Part shown: positions 14,182-22,509 of the stretch, piece after piece
Layout: each line of letters starts with the position of its first letter
How positions within the stretch are numbered: the first letter of the stretch is position 1
Assembly: GCA_038229715.1 (NCBI GenBank)
Contig: JBBROD010000015.1
Location: 1-64,000, forward strand
From: JANMES01 sp038229715
Lineage (GTDB): Bacteria > Planctomycetota > Phycisphaerae > Tepidisphaerales > Tepidisphaeraceae
Direction: 5' to 3'
Length of the DNA: 64,000 bases
The notes under the pieces: model-generated
Databases searched by the model: none
The model's input: the letters and a program-made list of their open reading frames with translations, nothing else
Told to the model about the DNA's origin: nothing
Made by a program: the position numbers and the translations under genes

Positions 14182-14730
14182 ATGATCGACGAGAACTTTG
14201 AATTTCGCCTGACGCAATACCTCGACGGCTCCCTGCCGGTCGACGAGGCGGTGGCGTTTTTTGAATCCTTGTCGAAAAGCCCGGCAGCGATGGCGATGCT
14301 CGATGAGTACCGTAAGCTCGACTTGGTGCTGAAGGCTCAGTCGCCCAAGGCGATCAACTGGGACGGTTTAGCCGAGGACATCAGCGCGCAGATCGACGAC
14401 GAATCGCGATCACGCCTGCGCATCGGTTTCTTCACCCCGCTCCGCTCCGCGATGGCGGCGGCGGTGCTGCTGGCAGTGGGCATCGGTAGTTGGTTCGCAT
14501 TGCAGCAACCCGCCGGTCCGGCCGCCCCGCCGGTGATCGCCCAGATCAGCGGCCCGACGATCGAAATCGCCGCCGCCCCGGTCGTTTCACAGATCGAAAT
14601 CGGGCCGGCCAGCGAGCAGGCGGTCATGAGCGTCACCTATCACTACGCCGACTTGCTCGACCGCCCGAGCCGCGTGGTTATTGCCAGCGGCGTCGTTGCT
14701 CGGCAAGATGAGCGTACGTTGCCTTACTGA
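14182..14730 (+). CDS. Probable membrane anti-sigma factor
   Basis: 182 residues. Residues 1-50 (FRLTQYLDGSLPVDEAVAFF, LSKSPAAMAMLDEYRKLD) look like the cytoplasmic anti-sigma domain common in planctomycetes, without the zinc-binding His/Cys motif. One membrane helix is at about 93-110 (AMAAAVLLAVGIGSWFAL). The periplasmic tail is about 70 residues, proline- and alanine-rich. Position right after an ECF sigma gene is the main argument for the call. Confidence 0.7.
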   Translation: MIDENFEFRLTQYLDGSLPVDEAVAFFESLSKSPAAMAMLDEYRKLDLVLKAQSPKAINWDGLAEDISAQIDDESRSRLRIGFFTPLRSAMAAAVLLAVGIGSWFALQQPAGPAAPPVIAQISGPTIEIAAAPVVSQIEIGPASEQAVMSVTYHYADLLDRPSRVVIASGVVARQDERTLPY

Positions 14731-14755
14731 TTCCATTTTTTAGATCGATCGAGCC

Positions 14756-15895
14756 ATGAAAACCAGCCGACTTCTGCCGCTTATCGTGTTGCTCGCCGCC
14801 TCGATTGCTATTGCACAAAACTTGTCCGCCCTGATGAGCGAGGCGCTCGATAAGCAAGTGAAGCTCGACTTGGCCGGCCCGTTGCCTATGGCGATGGACA
14901 AGATCGGCGACACCACCGGCGTGCGCATTCAGGCCGACGCAGCCATATGGGATCTACTCCCGTGGGGCGAGCAGACGAACCTCACCGCGAAGATCGAAAA
15001 CCAAACATTGCGGCAAGCGCTGACGGGCATCACGCAAAAGCTCGGGCTGACGTTTGATGTGAAGGATCGGTACGTCGAGTTAAAACCCACCCCGCCGCTC
15101 CGCCGGCTTGGGCGTCGCGCGACGGTCGCGGAACTGCACGCGCTGGACCTGATGACGGCCACGCCGATCAGCTTCACTACGGATCGCCCGACGGTGAAGC
15201 AGTTGGTCGCCGCCGTCGATGCGAAGTTGCAGGAGATCGACCCGAAGGGATTGGCGATTGAGTACCGCAGCGGCGATACCGTGCTGCAAGACCAGCCGGT
15301 ATTCGTCAGCCGCAACTCGACGCTGGCCGACGCGCTGGAGGCGCTGTCGAACAACACGCGCGTCACATGGTATCCGTGGGGCAAGAGCATCGTGATCGTG
15401 CCGAAGGAAGATCAGATCAGAAACCAGCTGTCGAAGACCGTCACACTCCGCTACAGCGGCGTGGACATCAGCCAAGTGCTGACCGAACTCTCGCAGGCGG
15501 CCGGCGTGGAGTTCACAATCCAACCCGGCGCGGTGCAGAAGATTCCGCCCGACTTCCGCAAGGTCAACCTGCTGCTGGACAACGCCAGTGTGCGGCAAGC
15601 GTTGGAAAACATCTCCGGCTTCACCGGCCTGGGTTACTTGGTAAACGAAAAAGGCGTATACATCTGGAACCAATCCGCCGACCTCCCCGCCGCCGGCGGG
15701 CGCGACCCGATCATCGGCAGTATCCCGCTGGATGGCATGCAGCTGTTTATTTTTTCTTCGACCGTCCCGCCGGATGTGAAGGATTACTTGAACTACAAGA
15801 AACAGGCGGAGATCGAAAAGATCCGGCAGAAGATGAAGGATGAAGGGTTTAAACCGGCGACGCAACCTGTGACTCAACCGAGCGGGACATTGTAA
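14756..15895 (+). CDS. Exported protein with STN/secretin N-domain-like repeats
   Basis: 379 residues with a signal peptide (MKTSRLLPLIVLLAASIAIA-Q). It contains several beta-alpha-beta units of the STN/secretin N type, for example IENQTLRQALTGITQKLGL near 75-95, STLADALEALSNNTRVTWYP near 190-210 and NASVRQALENISGFTGLGYL near 280-300. The secretin pore domain is absent. The last 60 residues are charged and helical. It follows the sigma/anti-sigma pair, recalling FecA-type signalling where an STN domain talks to an anti-sigma factor; that comparison is inference. It may bind a partner in the periplasm. Confidence 0.65.
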   Translation: MKTSRLLPLIVLLAASIAIAQNLSALMSEALDKQVKLDLAGPLPMAMDKIGDTTGVRIQADAAIWDLLPWGEQTNLTAKIENQTLRQALTGITQKLGLTFDVKDRYVELKPTPPLRRLGRRATVAELHALDLMTATPISFTTDRPTVKQLVAAVDAKLQEIDPKGLAIEYRSGDTVLQDQPVFVSRNSTLADALEALSNNTRVTWYPWGKSIVIVPKEDQIRNQLSKTVTLRYSGVDISQVLTELSQAAGVEFTIQPGAVQKIPPDFRKVNLLLDNASVRQALENISGFTGLGYLVNEKGVYIWNQSADLPAAGGRDPIIGSIPLDGMQLFIFSSTVPPDVKDYLNYKKQAEIEKIRQKMKDEGFKPATQPVTQPSGTL

Positions 15896-15904
15896 GAAAG
15901 AATC

Positions 15905-15980
15905 GTCCACGAATAACACGAATCTCCACGAATAAAGAATCCGCATTCTCTATTCGTGTAGATTCGTGTTATTCGTGGAC
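15905..15980. repeat. Inverted repeat GTCCACGAATAACACGAATC
   Basis: Near-perfect arms GTCCACGAATAACACGAATC... / ...GATTCGTGTTATTCGTGGAC around a short AT-rich loop, between convergent genes. A second copy, interrupted by another repeat, is at 33321-33601. Confidence 0.75.
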
Positions 15981-15988
15981 AATTCTTT

Positions 15989-17656
15989 TCAGTAGGTGAC
16001 CGCGCCCTCACACGCCGGCCGGACGTGGGCGGCGTACTTGGCGAGCGCGCCGTATGTGTATCGCGGTGCGATCGGCTTGAACGTCTCTCGCCGCTTGGCG
16101 AAATCGGCGGCGGATAGTTCGACGTCGATCGTGCCCTTGTCCGCATCGACGATGATGATGTCGCCGTCCTGCACCAGGCCGATCGGGCCGCCGTTGAAGG
16201 CTTCGGGGCCGACGTGGCCGATGCACAGGCCGCGGGTGCCGCCGCTGAAGCGGCCGTCGGTGATCAGGCAGACGTCGTAGCCGTGCCCTTGCCCGACGAT
16301 GGCGGCGGTGACGGCGAGCATCTCGCGCATGCCGGGGCCGCCCTTCGGGCCTTCGTAGCGGATGACGACTACGTCGCCCTTTTTGATCTTCTGCGCCTGC
16401 ACGGCGGCCATGCATTCTTCTTCACTGTTGAAGCAAACGGCCGGGCCGCGGTGCTGAAGCTTCTTCAATCCCGCGACTTTGATCACGCAGCCGTCGGGCG
16501 CGAGGTTGCCCTTGAGCATCTTCAGCCCGCCGGTCGCGCGGATCGGATTTTTCGGATCGACGATCACGTCTTGCTCGCGCCCGGGGAGCGGCACGTCTTT
16601 CAAATTCTCGGCGTGCGTTTTGCCGGTGACGGTCAGGCAATCGCCGTGAATTAGGCCGGCCTCCAGCAGCGTTTTCATGATCGCGGGAATCCCGCCTACC
16701 TTGTACACGTCGTACGCGGTGTATTTGCCGCCGGGCATGAGGTCAACGAAGTGCGGCGTGCGGTGGCAGATGCGGTCGATCTCCGCCATCGTCAGTTTCA
16801 TGCCCGCTTCGTGCGCGATGGCGGGCAGGTGCAAGAAAATGTTGGTCGACCCGCCGGTGCAGGCGGCGATCGCGATGGCGTTTTCAAACGCCATGGGGGT
16901 CAGGATGTCGCGGCTGCTGATTTTCTTTTCGAGCAGGTTCAGCACCGCGCGACCGCTCTTGGCAGCGTAGCCGTCGCGGCTGACGTCGACGGCGGGGATC
17001 GATCCCGAACCCGGCAATGCCATGCCGATCGCCTCAGCCACGCACGCCATTGTGTTGGCGGTAAATTGCCCGCCGCAACTGCCGGCCGTCGGGCAGGCGA
17101 CGCATTCGAGGTTGTACAAATCCGCGTCGCTCATCTTGCCGGCCGCGTTGGCGCCGACGCCTTCGTACACGTCGACGATCGTCACGTCGCGCCCCTGAAA
17201 CTTGCCGGGCATGATCGTGCCGCCGTACAGGAAGACGCTGGGGATGTTGAGCCGCGCCATCGCCATCATCGTGCCCGGCAGCGATTTATCGCAACCGGCT
17301 AAACCCACCAGCGCGTCATACCCGTGCGCGTGAACCATCAGTTCGATCGAATCCGCGATCACCTCGCGCGAAATCAGCGAGGCCCGCATGCCCTCGTGCC
17401 CCATCGCAATGCCGTCAGAGACGGCGATCGTCACAAACTCGCGCGGCGTGCCGCCGGCTTCCTTCACGCCTTCCTTAGCCGCCTTCGCCTGACGATCGAG
17501 CGTGAGATTGCACGGCGTGGCTTCGTTCCACGTGCTGGCAACGCCCACCCACGGCTTGGCGATGTCTTCATCGGTCAGGCCCATGGCCTTGTAGAAGGCG
17601 CGCTGCGGGGCGCGGTGTTTACCATCGTTGACGATACTGCTGCGGGGGCGATCCAT
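15989..17656 (-). CDS. ilvD: Dihydroxy-acid dehydratase
   Basis: 555 residues from the ATG at 17656, which has GGAG eight bases upstream (the frame is open further upstream without a good start signal). It catalyses the third step of isoleucine/valine synthesis. Iron-sulfur and active-site motifs are clear: GCDKSLPGTMMAMARL, ECVACPTAGSCGGQFTANTM, ACTGGSTNIFLH and TDGRFSGGTRG. No other branched-chain biosynthesis gene is adjacent; the KARI-like gene at 53951 is far away and probably not part of this pathway. Confidence 0.95.
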   Translation of the reverse strand: MDRPRSSIVNDGKHRAPQRAFYKAMGLTDEDIAKPWVGVASTWNEATPCNLTLDRQAKAAKEGVKEAGGTPREFVTIAVSDGIAMGHEGMRASLISREVIADSIELMVHAHGYDALVGLAGCDKSLPGTMMAMARLNIPSVFLYGGTIMPGKFQGRDVTIVDVYEGVGANAAGKMSDADLYNLECVACPTAGSCGGQFTANTMACVAEAIGMALPGSGSIPAVDVSRDGYAAKSGRAVLNLLEKKISSRDILTPMAFENAIAIAACTGGSTNIFLHLPAIAHEAGMKLTMAEIDRICHRTPHFVDLMPGGKYTAYDVYKVGGIPAIMKTLLEAGLIHGDCLTVTGKTHAENLKDVPLPGREQDVIVDPKNPIRATGGLKMLKGNLAPDGCVIKVAGLKKLQHRGPAVCFNSEEECMAAVQAQKIKKGDVVVIRYEGPKGGPGMREMLAVTAAIVGQGHGYDVCLITDGRFSGGTRGLCIGHVGPEAFNGGPIGLVQDGDIIIVDADKGTIDVELSAADFAKRRETFKPIAPRYTYGALAKYAAHVRPACEGAVTY

Positions 17657-17720
17657 GTTGGTTTCTCCGGATAAAAGTCGGACGAGAATCGTAAGACCGA
17701 CTGGCGTTAACGGCAATCGG

Positions 17721-18098
17721 TCAGGCCGATTTTCGTTTGCGCTTCGGGCTGGTCGAACGGGGGACGGGCATCACCGCGTCGGCGCCCCGCGCCAAGAGTT
17801 CAGCGGCGAGTGAGTTGAGGCTTTTCCCCTCGGTTTCCGCCAAAATCACAAGCCGGCGGTGGAGTTCGGGGGCGATCCGCGTTAGGAATTGCCCGGAATA
17901 ACTCTTGTTCGGCGGCTCGTTGCGCGAACGGCAAAAATCGAGATAATCATCAACCGACTCGCAAAAAGCTTTGTCGAGCTCGTCGACACTCCGGGCCTGA
18001 AACGTGACGACATCACGAATCCCCAACACTTCGCCGTGAAGCAGCTTCGCGGTGGAATCATATTCTACCTTTCCGAGGTAGCCTTTATATTCGATCAT
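17721..18098 (-). CDS. hicB: HicB-family antitoxin
   Basis: 125 residues. The N-terminal 55 residues are the HicB partial RNase-H fold (YKGYLGKVEYDSTAKLLHGE, then VDDYLDFC). The C-terminal part (FLTRIAPELHRRLVILAETE, KSLNSLAAELL) is a ribbon-helix-helix/HicB DNA-binding segment, followed by a basic tail. Overlaps the toxin gene by 4 bases. HicB neutralises HicA and represses the operon. Confidence 0.9.
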   Translation of the reverse strand: MIEYKGYLGKVEYDSTAKLLHGEVLGIRDVVTFQARSVDELDKAFCESVDDYLDFCRSRNEPPNKSYSGQFLTRIAPELHRRLVILAETEGKSLNSLAAELLARGADAVMPVPRSTSPKRKRKSA

Positions 18099-18346
18099 GG
18101 TTTGACTCCCGCTTCGGTCAAAAAACGACGGACGGATCGCAACGCGCCTTTGTCGGTCTCTTTTCTGGGATGCGGCCGATGAAAAACCGCTCGCACGTCA
18201 TTCAAGACCACACGCACCCGTGAGCCGGCACCTTCGGTAATCTCCGCACCCAAGCTACGCAATAGCGATTCCACATCCGACCAGTGGACATTGGCACGGA
18301 TTGGCTCGGCGAAAATCGATTCGAGCGTTCGGCCATGCTTTCCCAT
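18095..18346 (-). CDS. hicA: HicA-family mRNA interferase toxin
   Basis: 83 residues. HicA toxins have a double-stranded-RNA-binding fold with a catalytic His. Visible here are the NVHWSDVESLLRSLGAEITE start, the GSRVRVVLNDVRAVFHRPHP core with its His, and ALRSVRRFLTEAGV. Somewhat longer at the N-terminus than usual (MGKHGRTLESIFAEPIRA). First gene of the hicAB pair; the start lies only about 12 bases from the operator-like palindrome. Confidence 0.9.
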   Translation of the reverse strand: MGKHGRTLESIFAEPIRANVHWSDVESLLRSLGAEITEGAGSRVRVVLNDVRAVFHRPHPRKETDKGALRSVRRFLTEAGVKP

Positions 18347-18358
18347 GCTATATTTATA

Positions 18359-18375
18359 GTATCATTCCATGATAC
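18359..18375 (-). promoter_or_regulatory. Candidate HicB operator palindrome
   Basis: GTATCA-TTCCA-TGATAC is a perfect 6-bp inverted repeat with a 5-base spacer, 13 bases upstream of hicA, next to an AT-rich ACTATAAATATA stretch that could be the -10. The placement suits autorepression by HicB. Confidence 0.55.
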
Positions 18376-18403
18376 CGAAGTCCATACCCTGTCGGATGCA
18401 GAT

Positions 18404-18432
18404 TTGACGTATTTCTCGGCCTCTTGTAGAGT
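18404..18432 (+). promoter_or_regulatory. Candidate promoter of efp
   Basis: TTGACG (18404-18409) and TAGAGT (18427-18432) with a 17-base spacer, about 38 bases before the efp start codon. Confidence 0.5.
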
Positions 18433-18470
18433 TGCCCGACTCAACTAAGAGTCAACGAAAAGGACGAACC

Positions 18471-19025
18471 ATGCGAGCGAGCGAAATTCGGAAAGGCACC
18501 GCTGTCATCATCGACGGCAAGCTGTTTGTAGTGACCGGGGCCGACCACAACACGCCGGGCAATCTGCGGGCCAAGGTGCAGTTCAAGCTGCGCGACGTGT
18601 CTAAGGGCACCATTCAGGATAAGCGAGTGGGTGCAACGGATAACATCGAGACGACCAATCTCGACAGCCGCAAGGTGGAATACCTTTACAGCGACAATGA
18701 AGGGCACGTCTTGATGGACCTTGAGACGTTCGACCAGAACACCATCTCCAAGGACGTATTCGGCACGGACATTCTATACCTCAAGCCCAATACCGAAATT
18801 TCGGCGATGTTCCATGAAGGTAAGATCGTCAGCTACGAATTGCCAAAGACGGTGGATCTAAAGATCACCGACACCCCGCCGGTCATCAAAGGCGCGACGG
18901 CCACCAACCAGTTGAAGGAAGCGACTCTGGAGACCGGTCTGACGACGCGCGTTCCGGGATTCATCCTCACCGGCGAAACGATCCGCATCAGCACCGAATC
19001 CGGCGAATACATGAGCCGCGCATAA
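18471..19025 (+). CDS. efp: Elongation factor P
   Basis: 184 residues from ATG 18471, with AAAGGA upstream. Three domains: KOW-like at 1-63, OB at 65-125, OB at 130-184 (ending TGETIRISTESGEYMSRA). EF-P relieves ribosome stalling at polyproline. The domain I tip loop reads TPGNLRAKV; by ungapped alignment the residue matching Lys34 of E. coli EF-P (PGKG) is Asn. So neither the lysine target of EpmA nor the arginine target of EarP is present, and no modification enzyme is nearby. Confidence 0.93.
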   Translation: MRASEIRKGTAVIIDGKLFVVTGADHNTPGNLRAKVQFKLRDVSKGTIQDKRVGATDNIETTNLDSRKVEYLYSDNEGHVLMDLETFDQNTISKDVFGTDILYLKPNTEISAMFHEGKIVSYELPKTVDLKITDTPPVIKGATATNQLKEATLETGLTTRVPGFILTGETIRISTESGEYMSRA

Positions 19026-19081
19026 CACCGGTCAGCCCGCTTCAGCGGGTTGGTGTGCACGATCAAAAGCAAAAAAGAACA

Positions 19082-19115
19082 AGGGCCCTCGAACCGATCG
19101 AGGGCCCTCTTTGTT
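19082..19115 (+). terminator. Candidate terminator downstream of efp
   Basis: A stem AGGGCCCTCG / CGAGGGCCCT (10 bp, 7-base loop) followed by CTTTGTT. The T tract is poor, but the position after efp fits. From here to 19353 no gene or clear site is seen. Confidence 0.6.
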
Positions 19116-19353
19116 CACTGACGGGTCCGGCGAGACCGTCAGCGATTACGATCGGACTGTTTCGCGGGCACGGCGATCGGGTCGATCGCTCACACCTTTC
19201 TGCAATTGAAATGCGCGCGGGTTGGGGAAGTTTCACACAATTCTTTCGACGCTTTCCAACGAAATCGGGCTCGCCATTGTCTTGACAAGCCCGATAGCGG
19301 TTCAAAGTTGCAATTTACGTCTAATCGGATAGATCGCCTAAGCCAAACCGCGA

Positions 19354-19953
19354 TCAATCGTGCTCGATCGCTTCCTTCAGCGGAACCAGCAGCTTCACCA
19401 ACTCGCTCAGCACCCGGATCTGCGACTGCATCGCCTCGATCCGCACGATCTTCTCCGGCGGATAGAAACTCAGCAGCGGGCGGGTTTCGCTCTCGTACAC
19501 TTCAAGCCTGCGTTGGATGACCTTGTCGTTCGCGTCGTCGAACCGGTTTTCCTTCAGCGCCCGACGACGCAGCCGCTCGACCATCTTGTGATTGTCGGCC
19601 ACCAAATGGACCACTTTCAGCACTTCGATGGTGTCTTCCAACAAACTCGCCTGATTGACGTTTCGCGGCAGACCATCGAGGACCAGAATCTCCGTCTCCG
19701 GGTGAAACTTGTTGACGAATTCCATCCCCTTGATGAACTGCTTCCAGACCTTGATGGTGAATTCATCGGGCACAAGCTGCCCGCGGCCGGCGTATTCCCA
19801 GAAGATGCGGCCCATCTCGCTTTGCAGATCGAGCGAACGGAAAATATCGCCCGTTGAACTATGGTAGAAGCCGGGCACCGATCCAAGGATCCTTCCCTGC
19901 GTGCCTTTGCCGCTACCCGGCGCCCCGAACAGTAAAATCGACTTATATTTCAT
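19354..19953 (-). CDS. adk: Adenylate kinase-like nucleoside monophosphate kinase
   Basis: 199 residues from the ATG at 19953, with GAGG upstream. The P-loop is GAPGSGKGTQ, the NMP-binding region shows YHSSTGDIFRSL, and VLDGLPRNVNQA matches the DG(F/Y)PR motif. The LID segment between RRRALKENRFDDANDKVIQR and RRLEVYE is short, without zinc cysteines. So it is a short-LID adenylate kinase or a related NMP kinase. Whether it is the main adenylate kinase cannot be told. Confidence 0.78.
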   Translation of the reverse strand: MKYKSILLFGAPGSGKGTQGRILGSVPGFYHSSTGDIFRSLDLQSEMGRIFWEYAGRGQLVPDEFTIKVWKQFIKGMEFVNKFHPETEILVLDGLPRNVNQASLLEDTIEVLKVVHLVADNHKMVERLRRRALKENRFDDANDKVIQRRLEVYESETRPLLSFYPPEKIVRIEAMQSQIRVLSELVKLLVPLKEAIEHD

Positions 19954-19967
19954 GAAACCTCGGAGCA

Positions 19968-20074
19968 TTTGCAAATTTCAATTTGCAATTTGCAATCTTT
20001 CTTTATCCACGTCGTGGTTGTAGCTTCGTCGACTTTTGCTTTATTTTCAATTGCAAACCGCAATTTGCAAATTC
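19968..20074. repeat. Inverted repeat of TTTGCAA heptamers
   Basis: Left TTTGCAAATTTCAATTTGCA..., right ...CAATTTGCAAATTCAAT, with a 50-base centre. The unit TTTGCAA is itself nearly palindromic. A second copy is at 39437-39516. Confidence 0.6.
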
Positions 20075-20077
20075 AAT

Positions 20078-22051
20078 CTATCCCTCGTCCTGCTCCTTGA
20101 GCTTGGCGAGGATGGAGAAGTCTTCCAGCGAAGTCGTGTCGCCTTTGACTTCGTTCCCCGAGGCAATTTCTTTGAGCAGCCGGCGCATGATCTTGCCGCT
20201 GCGGGTTTTTGGTAACGCTTCGGTGAAGCGGATCTGGTCGGGCTTGGCGAAGGATCCGATCTGCTTGGCGACTTTGTTGACCAGTTCCTTCTTCAAGTCA
20301 TCCGACGGTTTCATGCCGTTGCGGAGCACAACGAACGCCGCCAGCCCCTGGCCCTTGAGTTCGTGGGGCATCCCGACGCAGGCGGCTTCGGCGACCGCTT
20401 CGTGCGCGACGATGGCGCTTTCCACCTCAGCCGTCCCCAAGCGATGGCCGGAGACGTTAATCACGTCGTCGATTCGGCCCATGATCCAGAAGTAGCCGTT
20501 TTCATCGCGACGCGCCCCATCGCCGGTGAAATACATGCCCGGCACGTCGGACCAATACTGTTTGGCGTAGCGTTCGGGGTCGTTAAAAATCCCGCGAAGC
20601 ATCGCCGGCCAAGGTTTGCGGATGACCAGCAGCCCGCCTTGATTGGCGCCCAGTTCGGTTCCTGATTTATCGACGATCGCCGCGTCCACGCCAAAAAACG
20701 GCAGCGTGGCGGTGCCCGGTTTGAGCGGTGTGACGCCCGGGAGCGGCGTGATCATGATCATGCCCGTTTCCGTCTGCCACCAGGTGTCCACGATCGGGCA
20801 TTTCTTGTAGCCGATGATTTCGTAGTACCACATCCACGCTTCAGGATTGATCGGCTCGCCCACGCTGCCGAGCAGTCGCAGCGACGACAGATTGTGCTTG
20901 TCGACAAACTCTCGCCCGGCCCGCATGAACGCGCGGATGGCGGTCGGCGCAGTGTAGAACACTGTCACCTTGTGGCGTTCGATGATGTCCCAGAAGCGGA
21001 TAAAATCCGGGAAATTCGGTGCGCCTTCGTACATCAGCACCGTCGCGCCGTGATTCAGCGGCCCATAGGTGATATAGCTATGCCCGGTAATCCACCCGAC
21101 ATCGGCGGTACAGAAATAGATGTCATTGTCTTTCAAATCGAAGACGTATTTGCTGGTGAGGTAAGTGCCCACCATGTACCCGCCGGTGGTGTGCAGGATG
21201 CCCTTGGGTTTTCCGGTGCTGCCGGAGGTATAGAGGATGAACAGCGGGTCTTCCGCGTCCATCGGCTCGGCGGGGCAGTCGGTGCTTTGGCCGGCGATGA
21301 CGTCGCTCCACCAAACATCCCGGCCGGCGACGACGTTCACCGCCTCGCCGGTGCGTTTGAGCAGCACAACTTTCTTGATCAGCGAGGTCTTGGCCAGCGC
21401 GTCGTCGACGTTCTTTTTCAGCGGCACGGTCGTGCCCCGGCGGTACCCGCCGTCGGCGGTGATCAGGTAGTGCGATTGAGCGTCTTCCACGCGATCGGCG
21501 ATCGCCTGGCTGCTGAACCCGCCGAAGATCACGCTGTGCGGCGCGCCCAACCGCGCGCAGGCCAGCATGGCAATCGTCGCCTCGGCGATCATGGGCAGGT
21601 AGATCGTGACGCGATCGCCCTTCTTCACGCCCAGGTTCTTCAGGCCGTTGGCGAGTTTGCAAACTTCGTCGCGCAACTGGCTGTAGGTGTACTTGCGGAC
21701 CTCGGCCTGCCCGTCTTTGATCGGCTCGCCTTCGAAAAGAATCGCGACCTTCTCACCCTTGCCGGCGGCAATTTGGCGATCGAGGCAGTTGTAGCTCAGG
21801 TTCGTCTTCCCTCCTACGAACCACTTGGCGAACGGGTTTTGCCAATCCAGAACCTTGTCCCACTTTTTGAACCAGTGGAGTTCCTCAGCGATGCGGGCCC
21901 AGAAAGTATCCGGGCTGTCGATCGATTCCCGATAGAGTTTGTCGTACTCAGCCCGGGATTTGATCCAGGCTTTTTCGCTGAACGCCGGGATGGGCGGAAA
22001 TAAACGGTTTTCCTGCATGGTCGACGAAATACCTGTGCTGGCATCGGACAT
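20078..22051 (-). CDS. acs: Acetyl-CoA synthetase (AMP-forming)
   Basis: 657 residues. It activates acetate with ATP and CoA through acetyl-AMP. Motifs: LYTSGSTGKPKGILHTTGGY (A3), WWQTETGMIMITPLPG (A5), YFTGDGARRDENGYFWIMGR (A7) and the C-terminal PKTRSGKIMRRLL holding the regulatory lysine. The start has GGAGG nine bases upstream. It is divergent from yjcH-actP, which supply acetate, so the two transcripts form an acetate-uptake unit. Confidence 0.96.
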   Translation of the reverse strand: MSDASTGISSTMQENRLFPPIPAFSEKAWIKSRAEYDKLYRESIDSPDTFWARIAEELHWFKKWDKVLDWQNPFAKWFVGGKTNLSYNCLDRQIAAGKGEKVAILFEGEPIKDGQAEVRKYTYSQLRDEVCKLANGLKNLGVKKGDRVTIYLPMIAEATIAMLACARLGAPHSVIFGGFSSQAIADRVEDAQSHYLITADGGYRRGTTVPLKKNVDDALAKTSLIKKVVLLKRTGEAVNVVAGRDVWWSDVIAGQSTDCPAEPMDAEDPLFILYTSGSTGKPKGILHTTGGYMVGTYLTSKYVFDLKDNDIYFCTADVGWITGHSYITYGPLNHGATVLMYEGAPNFPDFIRFWDIIERHKVTVFYTAPTAIRAFMRAGREFVDKHNLSSLRLLGSVGEPINPEAWMWYYEIIGYKKCPIVDTWWQTETGMIMITPLPGVTPLKPGTATLPFFGVDAAIVDKSGTELGANQGGLLVIRKPWPAMLRGIFNDPERYAKQYWSDVPGMYFTGDGARRDENGYFWIMGRIDDVINVSGHRLGTAEVESAIVAHEAVAEAACVGMPHELKGQGLAAFVVLRNGMKPSDDLKKELVNKVAKQIGSFAKPDQIRFTEALPKTRSGKIMRRLLKEIASGNEVKGDTTSLEDFSILAKLKEQDEG

Positions 22052-22200
22052 GGGCGCGTTCCTCCAAACGGATACTCACTTGAACTGATTCACGAAGTAT
22101 AACAATGTCGTCATCCCCCGCCATGATGTGTTAAGATCGTTTTGCATCTTGGCCGGCAATCGGCTAGAGCATGTTCCTCACATCGAAATGGAGCAACTGA

Positions 22201-22461
22201 ATGGAGCCTTCTAAACCGTCGACCGGTTCGCCGCCGGCTGAAGACCGGTCCGTCATCCGCTACAACGCCCGGTTGGGCATGTTGTTTTTCCTGATTTATC
22301 TTGTGATTTACGCCAGTTTTGTCCTGCTATGCACCTTCCGCCTTGATCTCATGAGCAGGCCTTGGATCGGCGGAGTCAACGTCGCGATCTGGTACGGGTT
22401 CGCGCTGATCGGCGGAGCGTTTGTGCTTGCAAGCGCGTTTTTGATGCTCTGCAAAAAGTAA
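22201..22461 (+). CDS. yjcH: DUF485 membrane protein (YjcH-like)
   Basis: 86 residues with two membrane helices (about 28-50 LGMLFFLIYLVIYASFVLLC and 60-82 VAIWYGFALIGGAFVLASAF). It matches the small YjcH protein found before acetate permease ActP. GGAG lies 8 bases upstream of the start. Its exact role is unknown in the family. Confidence 0.85.
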   Translation: MEPSKPSTGSPPAEDRSVIRYNARLGMLFFLIYLVIYASFVLLCTFRLDLMSRPWIGGVNVAIWYGFALIGGAFVLASAFLMLCKK

Positions 22462-22509
22462 CCCCCCAGATAACTTATCGATAGCTCATCCTGATTCGGA
22501 GTTCCTTCT

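Noticed and set aside
18471..19025. EF-P-like YeiP paralogue
   Set aside because: The domain I loop aligns without gaps to EF-P (PGN against PGK), whereas YeiP has a differently spaced loop; domain III and length fit EF-P.
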